DNA of 64,000 nucleotides from Gnomoniopsis sp. IMI 355080 (lineage: Eukaryota > Ascomycota > Sordariomycetes > Diaporthales > Gnomoniaceae). Below, one piece after another: positions 41,824 through 55,602 of the stretch (positions within the stretch are counted from its first letter, which is position 1; each line of letters starts with the position of its first letter). The DNA is taken from the NCBI GenBank assembly GCA_027946555.1, contig JAPEVC010000046.1, positions 62,001-126,000 on the forward strand, read 5' to 3'. The notes beneath the pieces are model-generated. The model saw only the letters and a list, made by a program, of their open reading frames with translations. It did not search any database and was not told where the DNA came from. The position numbers were made by a program, and so were the translations under genes.

Positions 41824-43937
41824 TTACTCGTTGCGCTTCCTCTTCTTCCTGCCTGCAGAGTCACCCGAATCCGACATGTCGTTGTTGTGGGCGGGGATCT
41901 CATGCGACATCTGGAAGAGCACCTTGCCGTAGTTGCCAAACTCGTCGACGCCCGTGGGACCACCCATTGAAGGCGGATACATGGCCGGGTGGTAGTGACC
42001 AGACATGTCGTGCTCATCAATGAGATTCATGACGATGGCGCCGGAGCCGTGAGTGCGCTGGTGCTGAGTGAGGTTGTCGGAACGTGAGAACTTCTTGCCG
42101 CATTCGTTGCACTCGAAAGGCTTGTCCTCAGTGTGGAGCGACCGCCAGTGGCGCTTAAGGTGTTCTTGGCGGCGGAAGCGGCGGTTGCACTTGTCGCAGA
42201 CAAAAGTCTTAGAGGGGTCTTCTGTCAAAGACTGCTTGCGACCACGACGGTTAGGAGCCGACGCCGGGGTGCCGCTGTCTGAGCCTGAGGAACCGTTTCC
42301 GTTGTTAGGAGTGCTGGACTCGGGAGGAGCGCTGCCATCCTGGCTCTGGCGCTCGTGCTTGTCGGAGCCCTGCTGTTGCTGTTGGGCCTCGTTGGCGGTA
42401 CCCTTGTCGGCTTCTGCGGCGTGCTCCATCTTGATGGAGTGCTCCTGCTTGACACGCTTGTTGCGGTGGGATTCACAGCCGGCAGCAGAGTCAGAAGGGC
42501 TGGGCATGCCGTAGTTCTGAGCCTCGTAGTCGTTGTAGGAGGAAAAGCTGTGGTGTGTGGCACCGGAGCTGGAACGCGAACGGCTCTGGTCGCCAAGTTG
42601 GACAAAACCGTGGACGAAGCTGTCCTCGGAGGCGAGGTCAGAGAAGTCGTCATAGATAGGCAGACCGTGCGGGTGCAGAGGGGGCGTGACGTCGGTGAAA
42701 GAGGACGAGGCGCCGGCGTGGTGCGAGATTGCAGGGGATGTTTGCTGGAAGTGGGCGTCACCGTCCCCCCGGAACACAAGCTCGCCTTCCTGCGTTGGCA
42801 GCGCAGTGTACTCGGGCGCAAGGGTGGGGTTGACGGTGCCGACTGTCAAATTGAGGTTGCGCGGGTCGCAAAAGTCAAAGTCCTGCGCGGGGTGTTCGGA
42901 TGCCACCGAGTTGGCATAGGGCGCGGGCGAAGGAGACAGTGATGGGCACGAGGTGGTGGAGGAAGCTTGGGAGCTGAAGTTTGCCGAGGGGCCAGGGGAC
43001 TGCACTTGGGCCTCCAGGTGCTGCTGGTGCGGGAGGTACACTGAGTAGGGCCACTTGTCAGCACATGCACGCTCATTCTGTTCTGCCGCAGGGTGTAATT
43101 TGCGAAAGCCGCCCAAAATTCCACATTGCCTTTTTTTTCAGCCCTTTTTGTCTTCTCTGCTCCGAAAACTCGCGTTTGCTTTTTCGCAATAATTGAAGAC
43201 AATTATTTGGGATAGATCAACCAATAGCGGCGAATAGCTGCAGATCTCCCGCTATGTGGACGAAAATAGCATGAAGCTTATTTTGCAACATGTTCATGCA
43301 AAGGGGTGTGGTCATGAATCGCACAAAAGAAATGTCCAAACTTACGAGGTGTCATGGGGGGTGAGGAGCAGTTCTGCCAGTCCAAGTGAGGGAATTGCTC
43401 AATTGGCTGCTGCACGTCCACGTCTTCCTTCATTGCCATTGCGCCATGGTCCAGACCCGAGAACATGGGATTCAAGGGCGTAGCAAGCATGTCGCCAGGG
43501 CTGCTGATCGCGCTGCCGGCCACTGACAGTGCTGGTGTCTGTGGGTAGCACATACCATCGTGGCCCTCGAACTTGTCCGTATCCAGCACAATTGTTGGCC
43601 TGTGTAGTTGCTGGTGCATGCGGACGGGTGAGGCCTGGGGAGTAAGAACCTGCTGAGGCGCACTGGTGAAGCTAGGCTTGGACTGTTGAGGCATGGACGG
43701 CTGCGAGCAGGAAGAGCTGGGCCGCGAGAAGACTGGTGTCGAGGGCAGCGGTGATGAGGGAAGCACTGGCACTGGAGGGAACACCATCTGCTGCTGGTGC
43801 TGCATTGGGTGCTGTGCGTAGTGGTGAGACTGCTGTGAGATGAATTGACCGTGGTGTCTGGTCTCAGCGTTGGCGTCGGGGCTGTAGTAATAAAAGGCTG
43901 GGCCCATGGCCTGTTGTTGTGCCATCATGGACTCCAT
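41824..43937 (-). CDS. msn2: Msn2/4-type C2H2 stress-response transcription factor
   Basis: Two exons, complement of 43346-43937 and 41824-43082, joined over a 263-nt intron (CGTAAG donor, GCGGCAG acceptor) in agreeing phase; 616 residues. Two adjacent C2H2 fingers near residues about 500-555 ('FVCDKCNRRFRRQEHLKRHWRSLH', then 'FECNECGKKFSRSDNLTQHQRTH') carry the recognition residues of yeast Msn2/Msn4, which bind AGGGG stress elements; filamentous homologues are MsnA and Seb1. The long N-terminal part is rich in Gln, Ser, Pro and His and has short motifs including 'SSPPMTP'. A Lys/Arg tail ('GRKKRKRNE') ends the protein. It acts in the nucleus in osmotic, oxidative and heat responses in relatives. 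It is preceded by an exceptional 12.9 kb without genes, suggesting complex transcriptional control. Confidence 0.92.
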
Positions 43938-46900
43938 TGTTTAGCTGGTCTGAAGCCTCGACTGTCAGCCTCGATATTATCCTAACGTCACAAATCGGTA
44001 CAGTACATGGCTACCCACCAAGCAAGAATGACTCTGGTTTACTGTATTATTAAGGATACAAGGCGATATTGTATTGTACAAGATTCTTGGTCGAAGAGTG
44101 TATTGTGGTTGTTGTTGTTGTGGGTGAGGCAGGATGGCCTAATGAATGGTGGTCTCGCTTCGTTCCGGTTCAAAGAGTGGATGCCAGTCTCAGCTGTGGG
44201 TGGGAGCGAGGGCTGTCTTAATATCTGGGTGCTCGATGTATGATGTTATACATGGGCCTCGTCTTGTGAGGGAACGGTCTGATGTATTGACTCTCTTCCT
44301 GGTAGATAATATAAATAGAGTACCGGGAGAGGGAGGGGACGCGTAAACTATATCAAGAACGAGTATACTTTAAAAAAGAAGGGATGGAATGGTGTTCCAA
44401 AGTCAAATCCAGGGTCGAATGAATGGAAGAACGGATATGTAAATAGAAGAGGAGGAAAGGAATCACACGTTCAGCAAGCTGTCGATCATGAAGTTGAAGT
44501 AAGTCGAAGTGGGCATGGGGAGGTGGGATCCCCACAGGAATATGTAAAGAGCGGGTGTACGTGCACACAAAGTCTCCCAAAGAGGACCAAGGCCCAGCCT
44601 AGAGATGCCAGACCATAAGACCCTGCCCTGCCTACTATGGCACAGTCCCGTACGGCCACCGGATGGGTGGCATGTGGGTGGGTGGATGTGGTATCGCCTG
44701 GGGTCGAGTGACCGGACTGGGGCCAGTGGCTCCAGGGCCTTCTCTCTCTTCCTGGATCCTTGACCCTGACATACCCACCGTGTGCTTGTCTCACACAGCA
44801 ACTCGCCGCCGCTGACGAGGACGACGGGGTCCAGGGACTGAAGGACAACCACCCTTGTCTGGGGCAAGGTGCTGCAGAGTGCGTGGGCGCAGCGGCGCTA
44901 GTCCGATTCTATTTTGGCGACACCACTCCTACATGGATACCGGAAGTACCGCGCATCGATGGGTACAAGGCCCTATGAGACGTGGGTCCCCATGGTGTTC
45001 CGGGGACCCGGAGTGGCCCAGACGCAAGCCAGTGGAGAGAAAAGTAGGACCCCTGATGCTTTGAGGGATGCCCCTGCTGCTCTTCTCGAATGAGTGGACC
45101 ACACCGACCAGGTACGAAAGCATACGACATCTCGCAGCTCACTAATGAATGTGCGCAACCTTGGGTGACCTTCTGTACGTTCTTGCAGCCAGCGCCTGTA
45201 GACCGCCCGCACCTGTTGTTGTTACTGGTCAGTTATCCGACTGGAGCAGGCGTCTGGAAGTGCTGTAGTGACCGAGCGACAAGACTGAAGACGAGAGTGG
45301 TCCAGCTGCGCGCTGTCGAGGTGATAACAGCCAGCCGTTCGCCTAGTCTTTTGCCACTGGGCGGTAGCTTTTTGGCTAGCCTTAGGCGGTTACGGATCAT
45401 GCATGATGGACACGACCAATGTTTGCTAGGACGCGCACGATCAGAGATGTGTTAAAGACTTAAAATTCCTAAACCATCCTAGTGCCGACTTGTTCTCTTG
45501 CGGCCGGGCTGCGATGCAGTCCGCGAAAGCCAACTGCACCCGAGATCCATGGGGGGGGGTGGAAACGAGAATCTCTGCCAAAGTTGATACGAGAACGCAT
45601 GCTGCTCCGTGCATTGATAATGCGGCGAGATCGTACGTGGGTGTCGCTCGTAATCTTGGAAAAACTCGACCAGGTCCAAAGTACTCCAGTAGCAACCACT
45701 CGGAATGAGTGGTGGGTGGCATGCAGTTTACCATTTCTGTACGCCGAGACCGAGGAGCGCATTGGCCAGGAAAGAATCAGTGGTGGGTTTAAATGATCGC
45801 TTGTGATTCGTGCTTGGGTCCGTTCCAATGCTCTGGTTGGACATTCGTACCCACCCAGCTCCATAAGTAACGCACAGAATCTTTGTACTGTGTCTGTTCG
45901 ATCGTGCATTTTCGACAGGCAGAGCGGTGGACGTTGCTCCACATGATAGGACAGGACTCAAGAGGACACCGTCAGGACGGCGGCAGGGCTCCCCCCCAGC
46001 TGACCGCACAATCGAGCCAGCGAGCGTGGTTGATGAGCGACGCTATCACTTGGATCCGTCATCCGGTCGGAAAACATTCCACAACAAACAGAATTCATTC
46101 GCTCTGTGGCGCCGAGTAGTTGCCCACTTCACTTTGTTGGTTGTCGTCGGCGACTGGTCGCGCTTGACGGTGCCCAACCGGGTTTTTTTGACCAGAGACG
46201 GTGCACAGCGCGAAAGTCACAGAACGGGAAACGCCCGTTTGCTCGACTGGTGTCGAGTGATGGGATGGGATGAGGCCTCTGCAGCTCAAGGTGGTGCCTG
46301 CATGCTCCAGTCCGATGTTGATTCGTCCGTGGGGCCAGCATTGTCCGGGAGTACCTCGGAAGCACTGGGCCTGGATGAGAGAATTGAATTCATGCGCAGC
46401 CGACGATCTTCAAGGCACACCCCATGCGCAAAGGAAGGGCCAAGAGATCATCGCACCGCCGCACTTGTCAGTTCATCCACGGACTCGAAACACGCCTCAA
46501 TAGAGCTTGTCGTCAAGCGCGGCAAAAGATCAGCAGATAAGGCCCTGTTGAGTCAATAACATGGAATGGCATAATTGTGCTTCCCGAATGTGGATGGCGC
46601 AGAATATGAATAGACAGACCTGAAAGAAGCCTGCTATACTAGACTTCAAGTAAGTAAGTCATGCGTGCTCCAGCCAAAACAGCGGCAATGTAAAAGTTAA
46701 CAGATAGATTAAATCTGAAGCGACTACATACATCGGTAGCACATGGTAGTAAACGCTTGTTAAGGTTCAGTGCGACCACACTCACCCGAATTGGTTTCGC
46801 GAGTGAGGTTGCTAGGCCAGAAAAAGTAGATCGTTACGTAGTGAGGCGCCTGAGATGGCCTAGATAGGTACAAGTAGTGACGCTGGCCTGTCACTGACAT

Positions 46901-47053
46901 GGTAGCAGTATGTGTCCTTGGGCAGGTGACGAGGATAGCCATCACTATGGCAGGGCGCTGACAAGCTACTCAGTACTACTGCGTAGAATATTGCCAGCTC
47001 TGTATGTGGGGCGTACGCATCACTATACTATGTGCAGAGAGGCGGAACAAACT

Positions 47054-47065
47054 GTACTATAGTAC
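47054..47065. repeat. Palindrome GTACTATAGTAC
   Basis: Perfect 12-bp palindrome, followed at once by a further GTACTATAC copy, within the gene desert. No function assigned. Confidence 0.7.
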
Positions 47066-50000
47066 TGTACTATACATCCTACCAAGTATAGTAGATTGAC
47101 GCAAGCAGATCCACACATGAGGCCTCTTCAGTGGCATAATCCGGCATGCAGCAACAAGTCCGAAACACACTGGCACTATTTCCAGCATTGAGGCACAAAT
47201 GACTGCTGTATAGTCGAAGTGTCTTGAGTCTTGAGCGTGACGCAATGGTAGATGAGGCCAACCAGAGGCTTAGATAGAATACCGAGCCATGCCGATGTGG
47301 GCGGCGTTCTGCAAGCACTTAGCCACGGCCGCCAGCAGGATAGATCGGACCCCCGACTCGGAGCAAGGCGTCGCATCGCGCGTTGGACGCGGCGTCTGCA
47401 CTTGTAATAGTGTTATAGTGTTAGTTTGGCCTTCCGCAGCGGCTCTACTCGCAATGGGACCCAAGAGCCCCGCGATAGGTATGGTGGCACATGGTAAAGT
47501 CGGTACGTTCCCGGTCCGTGACATGTCAAATCGAGTCATTTGATCTCAAAGAATCGGCAGGTCGTCTGGGCCAAGATTGCTCCCGAGGTCGACCAGAGTT
47601 TGTTGCTGGCTGTTTCTGACATGCGAGGGACGAATGCGACTGGCGTTTCGAGACGGCATGTTTTATGGTACGGTGCCGTATCTGCAGGTGATGGCAGCTG
47701 CACCGGAAGGAGCGTTCAGCACATCCTCACTCACTCACATCACATTGTCACCCTGACCTGGTCACATTGATTTGTGGGAAATGGAAAGGAAATCCAATAC
47801 CAACACCAAACACCAACATCCGTCCGCCCGCCTGCAGATCTGTGGCATGCCATCTCGTCTTGCGTTTACTGCATTGAGTTCTGACAGCGACAGCGTGCAT
47901 GGATTCTGTCGCCACCATGTTCGGGCCATCGTGATAGACCCGCGCGCTTCTGTCGGATGTTGAACCCTCCTGAGCAAACGCCAGCAGATCCTTCACGGAA
48001 TTCCACAATACTTGTCATGCACGACTGGGCAATATGGCATAAGCATGTACTGCACAATATTCCTGCTTAGTACTGCGTCTACTACGCAGTCCTGGCAGTC
48101 CAGAGAACCAACTTTGTCGACGCTTCTCTGACGGAGCCACCTGCCCTTCTAATCCACCGCGCATACGTCAACGCAATGAAACGAAACAGCCCCCACCCAC
48201 CCTTCCACTCAGTTGATCGAGATTGTGAGCCCATCACCCAAGATCTACTTTGCTACTATTACTGGCACGCTGTCACGGTATGCAGCAAGTACAGCGAGCG
48301 GCCATCAACATTTCATCTTCGCCCACATCATGTACGCAGTGAAGCCGTTGTTTCGTCTCGCAGCCACTACTGCATCACAGCATCCCGCCGATCGTTCATG
48401 TCTGGTTTTCGTCCCTACGTATGTCGACCATGACCATTGGGAAGCAAGCCAGAGATGAGAGTCAGACATGACACGCATGGTCTCGAAAGCAGCATGAACC
48501 AGCGTCGTCCGTTGGTCTCCATCACCCGTCTCGGCGGAATGTACTCGAAGCAGTAGTCTACGGTCCAGGTTACTACTACGGTATAGTAAAACCTCATGAT
48601 TTCCAGTCCACCGGGTCCACGCAGTTGTCTGGCTTGCATGACTTCATCTGTGCTGCCGGCCCACTATCTCTTTCTGGAAGCCTGCTAGTCCTGCAAAATG
48701 AAGAACGGCTCTGGTGCAAGTTGAAACCTGATGGACTAAACAGGCTACAGGCCACGGCTCACCGGCCACGGAGCGATTGGCGGGGCCGCTTGAATCTCAT
48801 CCCTGCTCTTCCGACCCTCTGTTTAGCCCAGCAAGGTGTCCCTCGCCTTCACCGGGCCCCCCACCAAAAAGCCTCTCTACCCATGCAGCACAGTACCTCG
48901 GCTCCGTTCGTACCTTGCATATCTACCATGCGCTTCTTCTGCAGGAACAAGCCCAGTGACAGCCCGTCTGCCCGCAAGGCAGCATGGAACTGTTACAGCA
49001 CGGAAAATTTGGAAGGGTTGCTTGGCTGGTCTTTTCCACAGGCGACCCTCTTTTGCTTCTTCTTTCGAACAAAGCTAATAGAAAAGAGGGTCGGCAACGT
49101 TCCTTGATGATACACCCCGGATTGTGCTTTTGCTTTCCCTTCCGGACGAAGGATCTCTGCGATGCTTGGCCCTGACAAGATCTGATGCTCGGATTGGGGG
49201 ACCGTCGTAGTTAGAAAGCAACCGCATCACGCACTCGAGAGGTTCGAGTCAGTGGAGAATCTGGTGCTCTTCGTTCCGATTTCCCGCCGTTGCCCTCTGC
49301 TTGCCAGAATTGCGCGCACAGTGCTGCAAAAGACGGTACGGGAATTATTGGCCGGCCCCGTTACCCGTGGTCCTGACCGTTGTTTAGACCGTCTTTTTAC
49401 TATGCACACAAAAGCCCGTGCGTCAGGACTCGCAACAACTCTGAGCTGAAGCGGTGACAGTGCGGATAGGGGACCCGAGCAGCTACTCGCAATAGATCCG
49501 ACCCAGTGGGATGTTGACAAGACAGTCAGGGCCAATCTGGACATCAACACCCTGTTACATGGGCTGGCGACCCGAGCGACCCGAAAAGGATGCACAGACA
49601 TCTGTCGTAACCTGTCAACACTCTCACAGCCCGATTTCCATCGCCAACCTACCGATATCCTTGGCAGAAGACAGAATCGCGGCTGCTCAGACCTGCCAGT
49701 CCAAGCAAGATAAGCGCAATGTTTTCATGGATGCCTTGCTTTGGTCATTGACACCCAATCTCGCCACCAGAAGCATATGGCCCAGCTGCCTGGCTGGCCA
49801 CCTGGGCAAGAACGACAAGTCGCAACTGGATTGAGACGCCTGACAGGTCGGCTTCACCTTAGAGCAGTCTCGACTCGGAGTGTAACGAATTATATCCATC
49901 GAGCTTGTCAAATCTTGGCCAACATGACCACAGAAAGCTCAGCTTGGCGCAATCTCGAAGCTGATGCTCGCCACGACTTAGAGACTTCCAGCACGGCCTG

Positions 50001-53000
50001 TGGACAGCGAATGCCTAGTATGTTCAAACCATTTCTGCTGAATGTCAGTCTTCGAATAGGGCCAAAATGGGCTGCCAGCCTTCCAGCCACACTGGCACAC
50101 TGCGTGTGAAGACTTCTTAGCGACTGATCTTCAGTCCATGCGTCGCCTTCGAGCTTCGTTCAAGCGACGATCTGCATGCACGATGGAGCATGATCCCGGA
50201 GCTGAGTCGCCTTTTACTATGTAGAGCCACGTTCACCAGTGCTGATCTCGAGGCTGCGGGACTTTCATGATAACATGTTTTCCGTGATGACAACGCACCG
50301 TTCTTGCTGGCCAGCAACTTGACCAGTCTCACAGAACTCAGGTAACTTACTACCAGTCTCACCATTTGTCTTATCAGATATGGACCGTCGCCGCGGATGT
50401 CAAACCGTGCCATCCTGGTTGATAAGTCACCAGTGCCCCGGCTCTTCGAGCTCATTGCCCCGGATTTGCACAGAGGGTAGCATTATTCAAACAAGGATGC
50501 CCCAACATCATCCGACATGTCGGATCATCTTCTTTCTGAGGAAAAGTCTGGAATCTCATACCACTGAATCGCCAGAATTTTTCTTTTGCTTGTTTTTGCG
50601 AAGCGCAGGCCGATAACTTGTTGCGATAAAATACGCTCTTACATGTCAACGCATGTTGATTGGGCACCAGTGCTTCTTTACTACTGTGTGAATGCTATTC
50701 CCCGTTTCGTTACAGCAACTTGTTGCTTGTACTAGAGGACAGACCGCATCTTGCAGAAAGTGGCGAACTCAAGTGTCCCAATAGGCGGGCAAGGGTCCGA
50801 TGCTGTCTCAATGCGAAGCTTCCAAAGCGTCCACTCTAGTTAGAGTTTCGTCAATGGTGTTGTTGCATCTAGTTGCGGTGTGTTCTACCTCCACGGTCGG
50901 ACGAACTGCTGGCGTGTCACGCAAGGACTGCAGCCTACTGCAGCTTCGCGAGGACACTAATCACCGCCAGTCTGCGGTGCATGGGTCGCTGTTTACCGAT
51001 TATGAAGTCTGCTCCATGACTGTCTTCGGTTCCAAGTTCTCCCCCCACTCAACTATGCCAGGCTGGCCGGCTGGCAGGCAGGCAGGCAAGTGACTCGAAG
51101 AGGGTGCCGGACCCGTGGACCCGTTCCTGAAGTTGGTTACATTTATGCTGCTCGACCCACGGACATGGTTCTTGAGCCAATGGGTACATCCCCGGTTGTG
51201 GGCTAGCAGCCTTCTCGAAGGTTTCAGGGCCCAAGGACCCATTATGAAAGTTCCTCGCCAACGTCGCGATCGCGTGGAGCTTCTGGGTGCCGAACGGGTC
51301 CCAATCTTGGGCCTGCGACGTCGCCAGTGCCACCGGTTGGCTTCATCTGCCGTAGGCGTTCATCGGCGCCCTACACTGTCGATGCATTTGATTCATGCAA
51401 TCTCGCCCGGCCGATAGTCTGCCGTAAAGACCCACTAGCATCTGGCAGCAACCGAGATGCTGCAACAACAACACCGGGCATTAATGAGCTGTCAACAGTT
51501 ACGCGAAATGCCACGATGTTACCAGGCGGTGCGGCCATACCGATGCGATGGATCAACTGCCGGTGCATCTTCCCCGGGCACTTTCAAGGGATCTCGACCG
51601 TATTAGGAGCTGCAATACAACAACACATCATGATGTTTAAGGTATGGCAGGCAGCGGTGTGTTGACCGTCGAAGGATGAGTTCGCAACGGACTGCCTAGC
51701 GAGGTAGACTATGTGCCCGCAGCTTCTTCTCCCATGGGTCCAGCTCTCGGCGAGGAACACGTTGTCAAGGTTCCGTATCCACCATGCGGAACAACAAGCA
51801 CATGTGTACATAGTGCAGCAATTCGGTGAGATAACGTCCTAAGGTACTGTACTGTGTATTCTCAGAAGACATAGCGTGCATCGGAGTAGCCGCACTACAT
51901 GCCATGTCCCATCCTGTGGGGGACTTTGGCCATTTTGTTGCCTTGCCTTGGGGGCGGCTTTACCTAGTCTCAATCAAGCTCGACGGTGGACGACATGGGT
52001 TGGAAATTGCTTCTTGTCCTCGGCCTCTAGGTGTGGCACGTGTGCTGACCTCAGCCGTTGAATCTCACCCGTGTCTCGGCCGGGCAACCAGCCAGCAGCG
52101 CCAGGCTGCCAAGCGGCACGACCCGTGAACTCAACGGCGTCCTTCGTCTCGAGCTGCCTCGGCCGAGAATTACTCGTGGCCCAAAGCCGTCGGCAATCGC
52201 CCAAGGAAAAAGCACCAACTTGTGTCGGGAACTATGTATGTTGCATTCCAGACACGCAAAATCGCGCCACTCAGCTACCCGGCTGCATGGACATCGACCA
52301 ATCGACCAAGTCTACCACCGAGCTGGGAAAGCCTGAGCGCACTACTATCGGGGAACGGACCGGCAGTGGCCTGTGCTCCACACCGATGAGCGCGCTCACA
52401 TGTGACGCTCTCAGGCTCTTTGGTCTGCAGCACAAGCGTAGAAAGCAACCAACGGATCGGTCTGCAGATGGCGTGACCTATTCGAGAAAGCGGTTCATCC
52501 TGAAAGAGGAATTTGACTTTGGGCTTGCCATCCTGCCTTGACCGAAGCATCTGCTTACTGAAACGAACGCCGTGATTATGCAATGCTATAGGCTGCAGCG
52601 CTACTGCAGGGCCAGCCCAACGGTCAGTGGTCAACACCAACTGCGCACGCAGCAGATAACTAACGCAGGGGTACAGCTTGCAGACGGCCGATGTGTGCGC
52701 AAAATGCTGAGACTGCAGCAGAGGACCCTGATGGCAGCACAAACACTGCGAACAGTGTTTAGCCTGAGAGTTTTGTCTTTACTGCCACTCCGTGGCCAAC
52801 TTGCTTGAGCCCCCCCGCTCCCCGTGGACTGTATTTCGAATCGCGTGCAAGGATTCACGGGTACCGTTGTGGTGGCGATGAAACGAGCCTTCGTCTGTGG
52901 TCAATTCATCCACCTCTAAGACCTCACACAGCAGCATTCATTCACTGCAGATACGCCACGCTTCGAGAGTACGTACTCTGGGCCACCACCAATTTTGCAA

Positions 53001-55581
53001 GTATCCGCAATCATGCCCAACCGTATTGCAAAGTTTTCTCATTCGGCCCTATCTCAAATGTGGGATAATTGGAATCCTGGCTTGAAGGATGCTTATTTGT
53101 CTTGTCAGGCTGGCAGGCAGACCGGTTACCAATTGACCCTACATGGCACGGCTTGTGCGCCGGCGCACAGATGGGGTTGACAGATGGGCTGCGCCTCTCG
53201 TTGCAGAGTTGGGGGGGTTTGACGCTCGTGCCGAAAAGGAATGCGATCCGAATACGGGAATTGCCTAGTTGGCCAATTCGGTCAGAACTATTCACGACTA
53301 CAACCCTACACAAAGCTGTCAAGTCCTGCCTACGAGGCGATCTCTGCGCTTGCTCGGGGAGGATCAGTCACGCTACTCCTAGTCACAGGATCGAGCCCAT
53401 GCGATTGGTTAATTTTGTCCATATTGAGGCTGAAAAGTCTTTGCACCAAATCAATTCGAGGCCTCGCGCGTTCCGGCTGTCGCGTGGAGGTCACTTATTC
53501 AAGTCGTACAACGCACCTTGGCAGTCCGCACAACCCGATATGCTTAAGCATTAATGGCATACAGGCATAGAGTGAATAGCGGTCTGAGCATACGGTTGCC
53601 TCCGTCTCCGGGTCCTGGGCCCAATTTCGGAGTTGTGCTGTCAGAATCAGAGAGGGAAAAAAAAAAGGCGGGGTTTTCTTGCAGAAGCAGTCATGCATAT
53701 TGCAATACATCCATCATCCAGGAATACAGGCTGCGGACCGTGGAACCAGGAATTGACTCGGCTCATCCCCTGTGCCGAGACAGACCAATCATAGCGTGAC
53801 GTGGACAGCTCGACGTCAGGCTGAGGCTCATCGCTTTGTCACGTTGATGAGGCTGAAGAAATTCTCCATCCAAGCAGGTATCAGAGAAGAAGGTTGACGC
53901 GTCGATCTTTTCGCGCTACGTCCGCTTCACCCGGATCCCTGACCAAGACAGTCTTCCTACGTCGGCTACGATCCCTAGCAATCGTTGCTTTCGTCTGATG
54001 TCTGGCCACCGTTGGCTTGCTATCATTTCTTGGCGTATACCACAGTCTGGTATAGCCTCGGCTGTTTCACTGCTATTTTCAACATGGCACTGCGGCCAAC
54101 GGAGACCTTGCCCCTGTCCCTTGCCCGGTCGCTCGTTGCAATGCGTACCTCCAGATCGTGAGGTACATTGAGGTTGTGCTAGACGCATGTTGATGACGGG
54201 TGTCGAAGTTTCGCCGTATATGGTAATCAACGCCGCGGCCAGTATGTCTGATCATGATGATCACCCACACTCGGTCAGAATGGCGTGGACTTTCGTGCAT
54301 GACATGTTGCGGACGTTTTATCTTCAAACAAAACCATCGAACCGATGCTATTCTTCACTCTTTAAGGGGAAGAATGAAGACGCTGGCGTTGGATCGTTAG
54401 TACGGCGTGAGCATATGAGTGCGTGATCTGGTTGTTGTTGTCATTTGACACGCGCAATCATCCGTCCGGAGGCAGTACGATAAACGTAAGTCATGCTGAT
54501 GAGCAAGATCTACGTTTCGATCAAGACTAGCGAATAGCAATACTCTCACCAGGGCAGCGAAGCGAAGGTCAAAGGTCCCTGGATTCAAGGATAGAGTTAT
54601 AACGCACGGCCAATGTAATTATATCTATCTCGCAACGTTACAGCTGGTTGATTGTGCCTGGTACGGCACCGAAGCTCTTGTTCGAAGTCTGTTCTCCTTC
54701 TCCGAACGTTGAGATCTTGCACTCATGCACCTTTGACATCCCAGATCCAGGGTGCCCTAGGGTCATGGAGCGGTGACGCTTTGACGGACAAGTTTACCCG
54801 GGTCTCATCTCTCCACCTGTAGGATTTGACAGGAGGCAACGTGAATGATGATGAACGTCGATGGCCGTTTGCCTTTCAGCCAAACAAGATTGCGACCAAA
54901 AAGAGACGACGCGGCGCGGACGCAGCGCGGACACGGGAATACCAATGGTTCCCGTCCTGCTTCTTGTGCATGAGACCTTCGGATATTTCCCACTTGCCGT
55001 CGGTTGAAACATACTCAGCATATCAACTATAATCCTGTACCATAGTACCACAGTAGATCGTTTTGGTGATCATCAACAGGGCGCCACGGTTATGCCGTCG
55101 TGAGGATCTGCCCGTTTGGCCATCCTAACCATCGATCGGTTATACCTTGGGTCGAATGCATTATGCTGCTGAGCGGGCATCTGCCCGTCACATCGCGACC
55201 TCGGGATGCAAGAAACTTCCATAAGCCTTCGAGAAGGGCGCTCGACCGGAACATCCGGGTGATCGAAACCTGTCCGCGCAACTTGTTGGTTATATTTGGC
55301 CTATATCACCAGAACCTTCAGCCAACGAAGATCAGACGACACCAGATTTTGTGCACCCATCTGAACGTCTTGACCACGCGAAGCCCGGTACTATCCGGGG
55401 TCTAGTACCTCTTCTAATGCATTCCTCCGGTGCACGCGATTGGTGTGTCCGAATGTATGAGATGGCTTTGTTTTGAATAGAATGACACTACGCAGTTTTG
55501 CAATCCAGCTGCTAATGCTGCCAGCGCCGAGCTAAAGCCGAAGGACTGGATAGCCCTGGTTGTCAGTATGACAGGCCCTGG

Positions 55582-55602
55582 ACCTTATACTATGTATAAG
55601 GT
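55582..55602. repeat. Hairpin: ACCTTATAC / GTATAAGGT arms
   Basis: Nine-base perfect arms around a three-base TAT loop, within the gene desert. It is not followed by a T run and is not a bacterial-type terminator. Confidence 0.7.

Noticed and set aside
45927..46559. Open frame of 210 codons (+) in the gene desert
   Set aside because: Composition and order of residues look random, with several overlapping frames of similar quality and no family.
49200..49260. GGTTCGAGTCA resembling a tRNA B-box
   Set aside because: No A-box at the right distance and no cloverleaf pairing.
51050..51090. GGCTGGC/GGCAGGCAGGC run as a possible mobile-element repeat
   Set aside because: Only a short local run; similar words elsewhere in the desert do not align into longer repeats.
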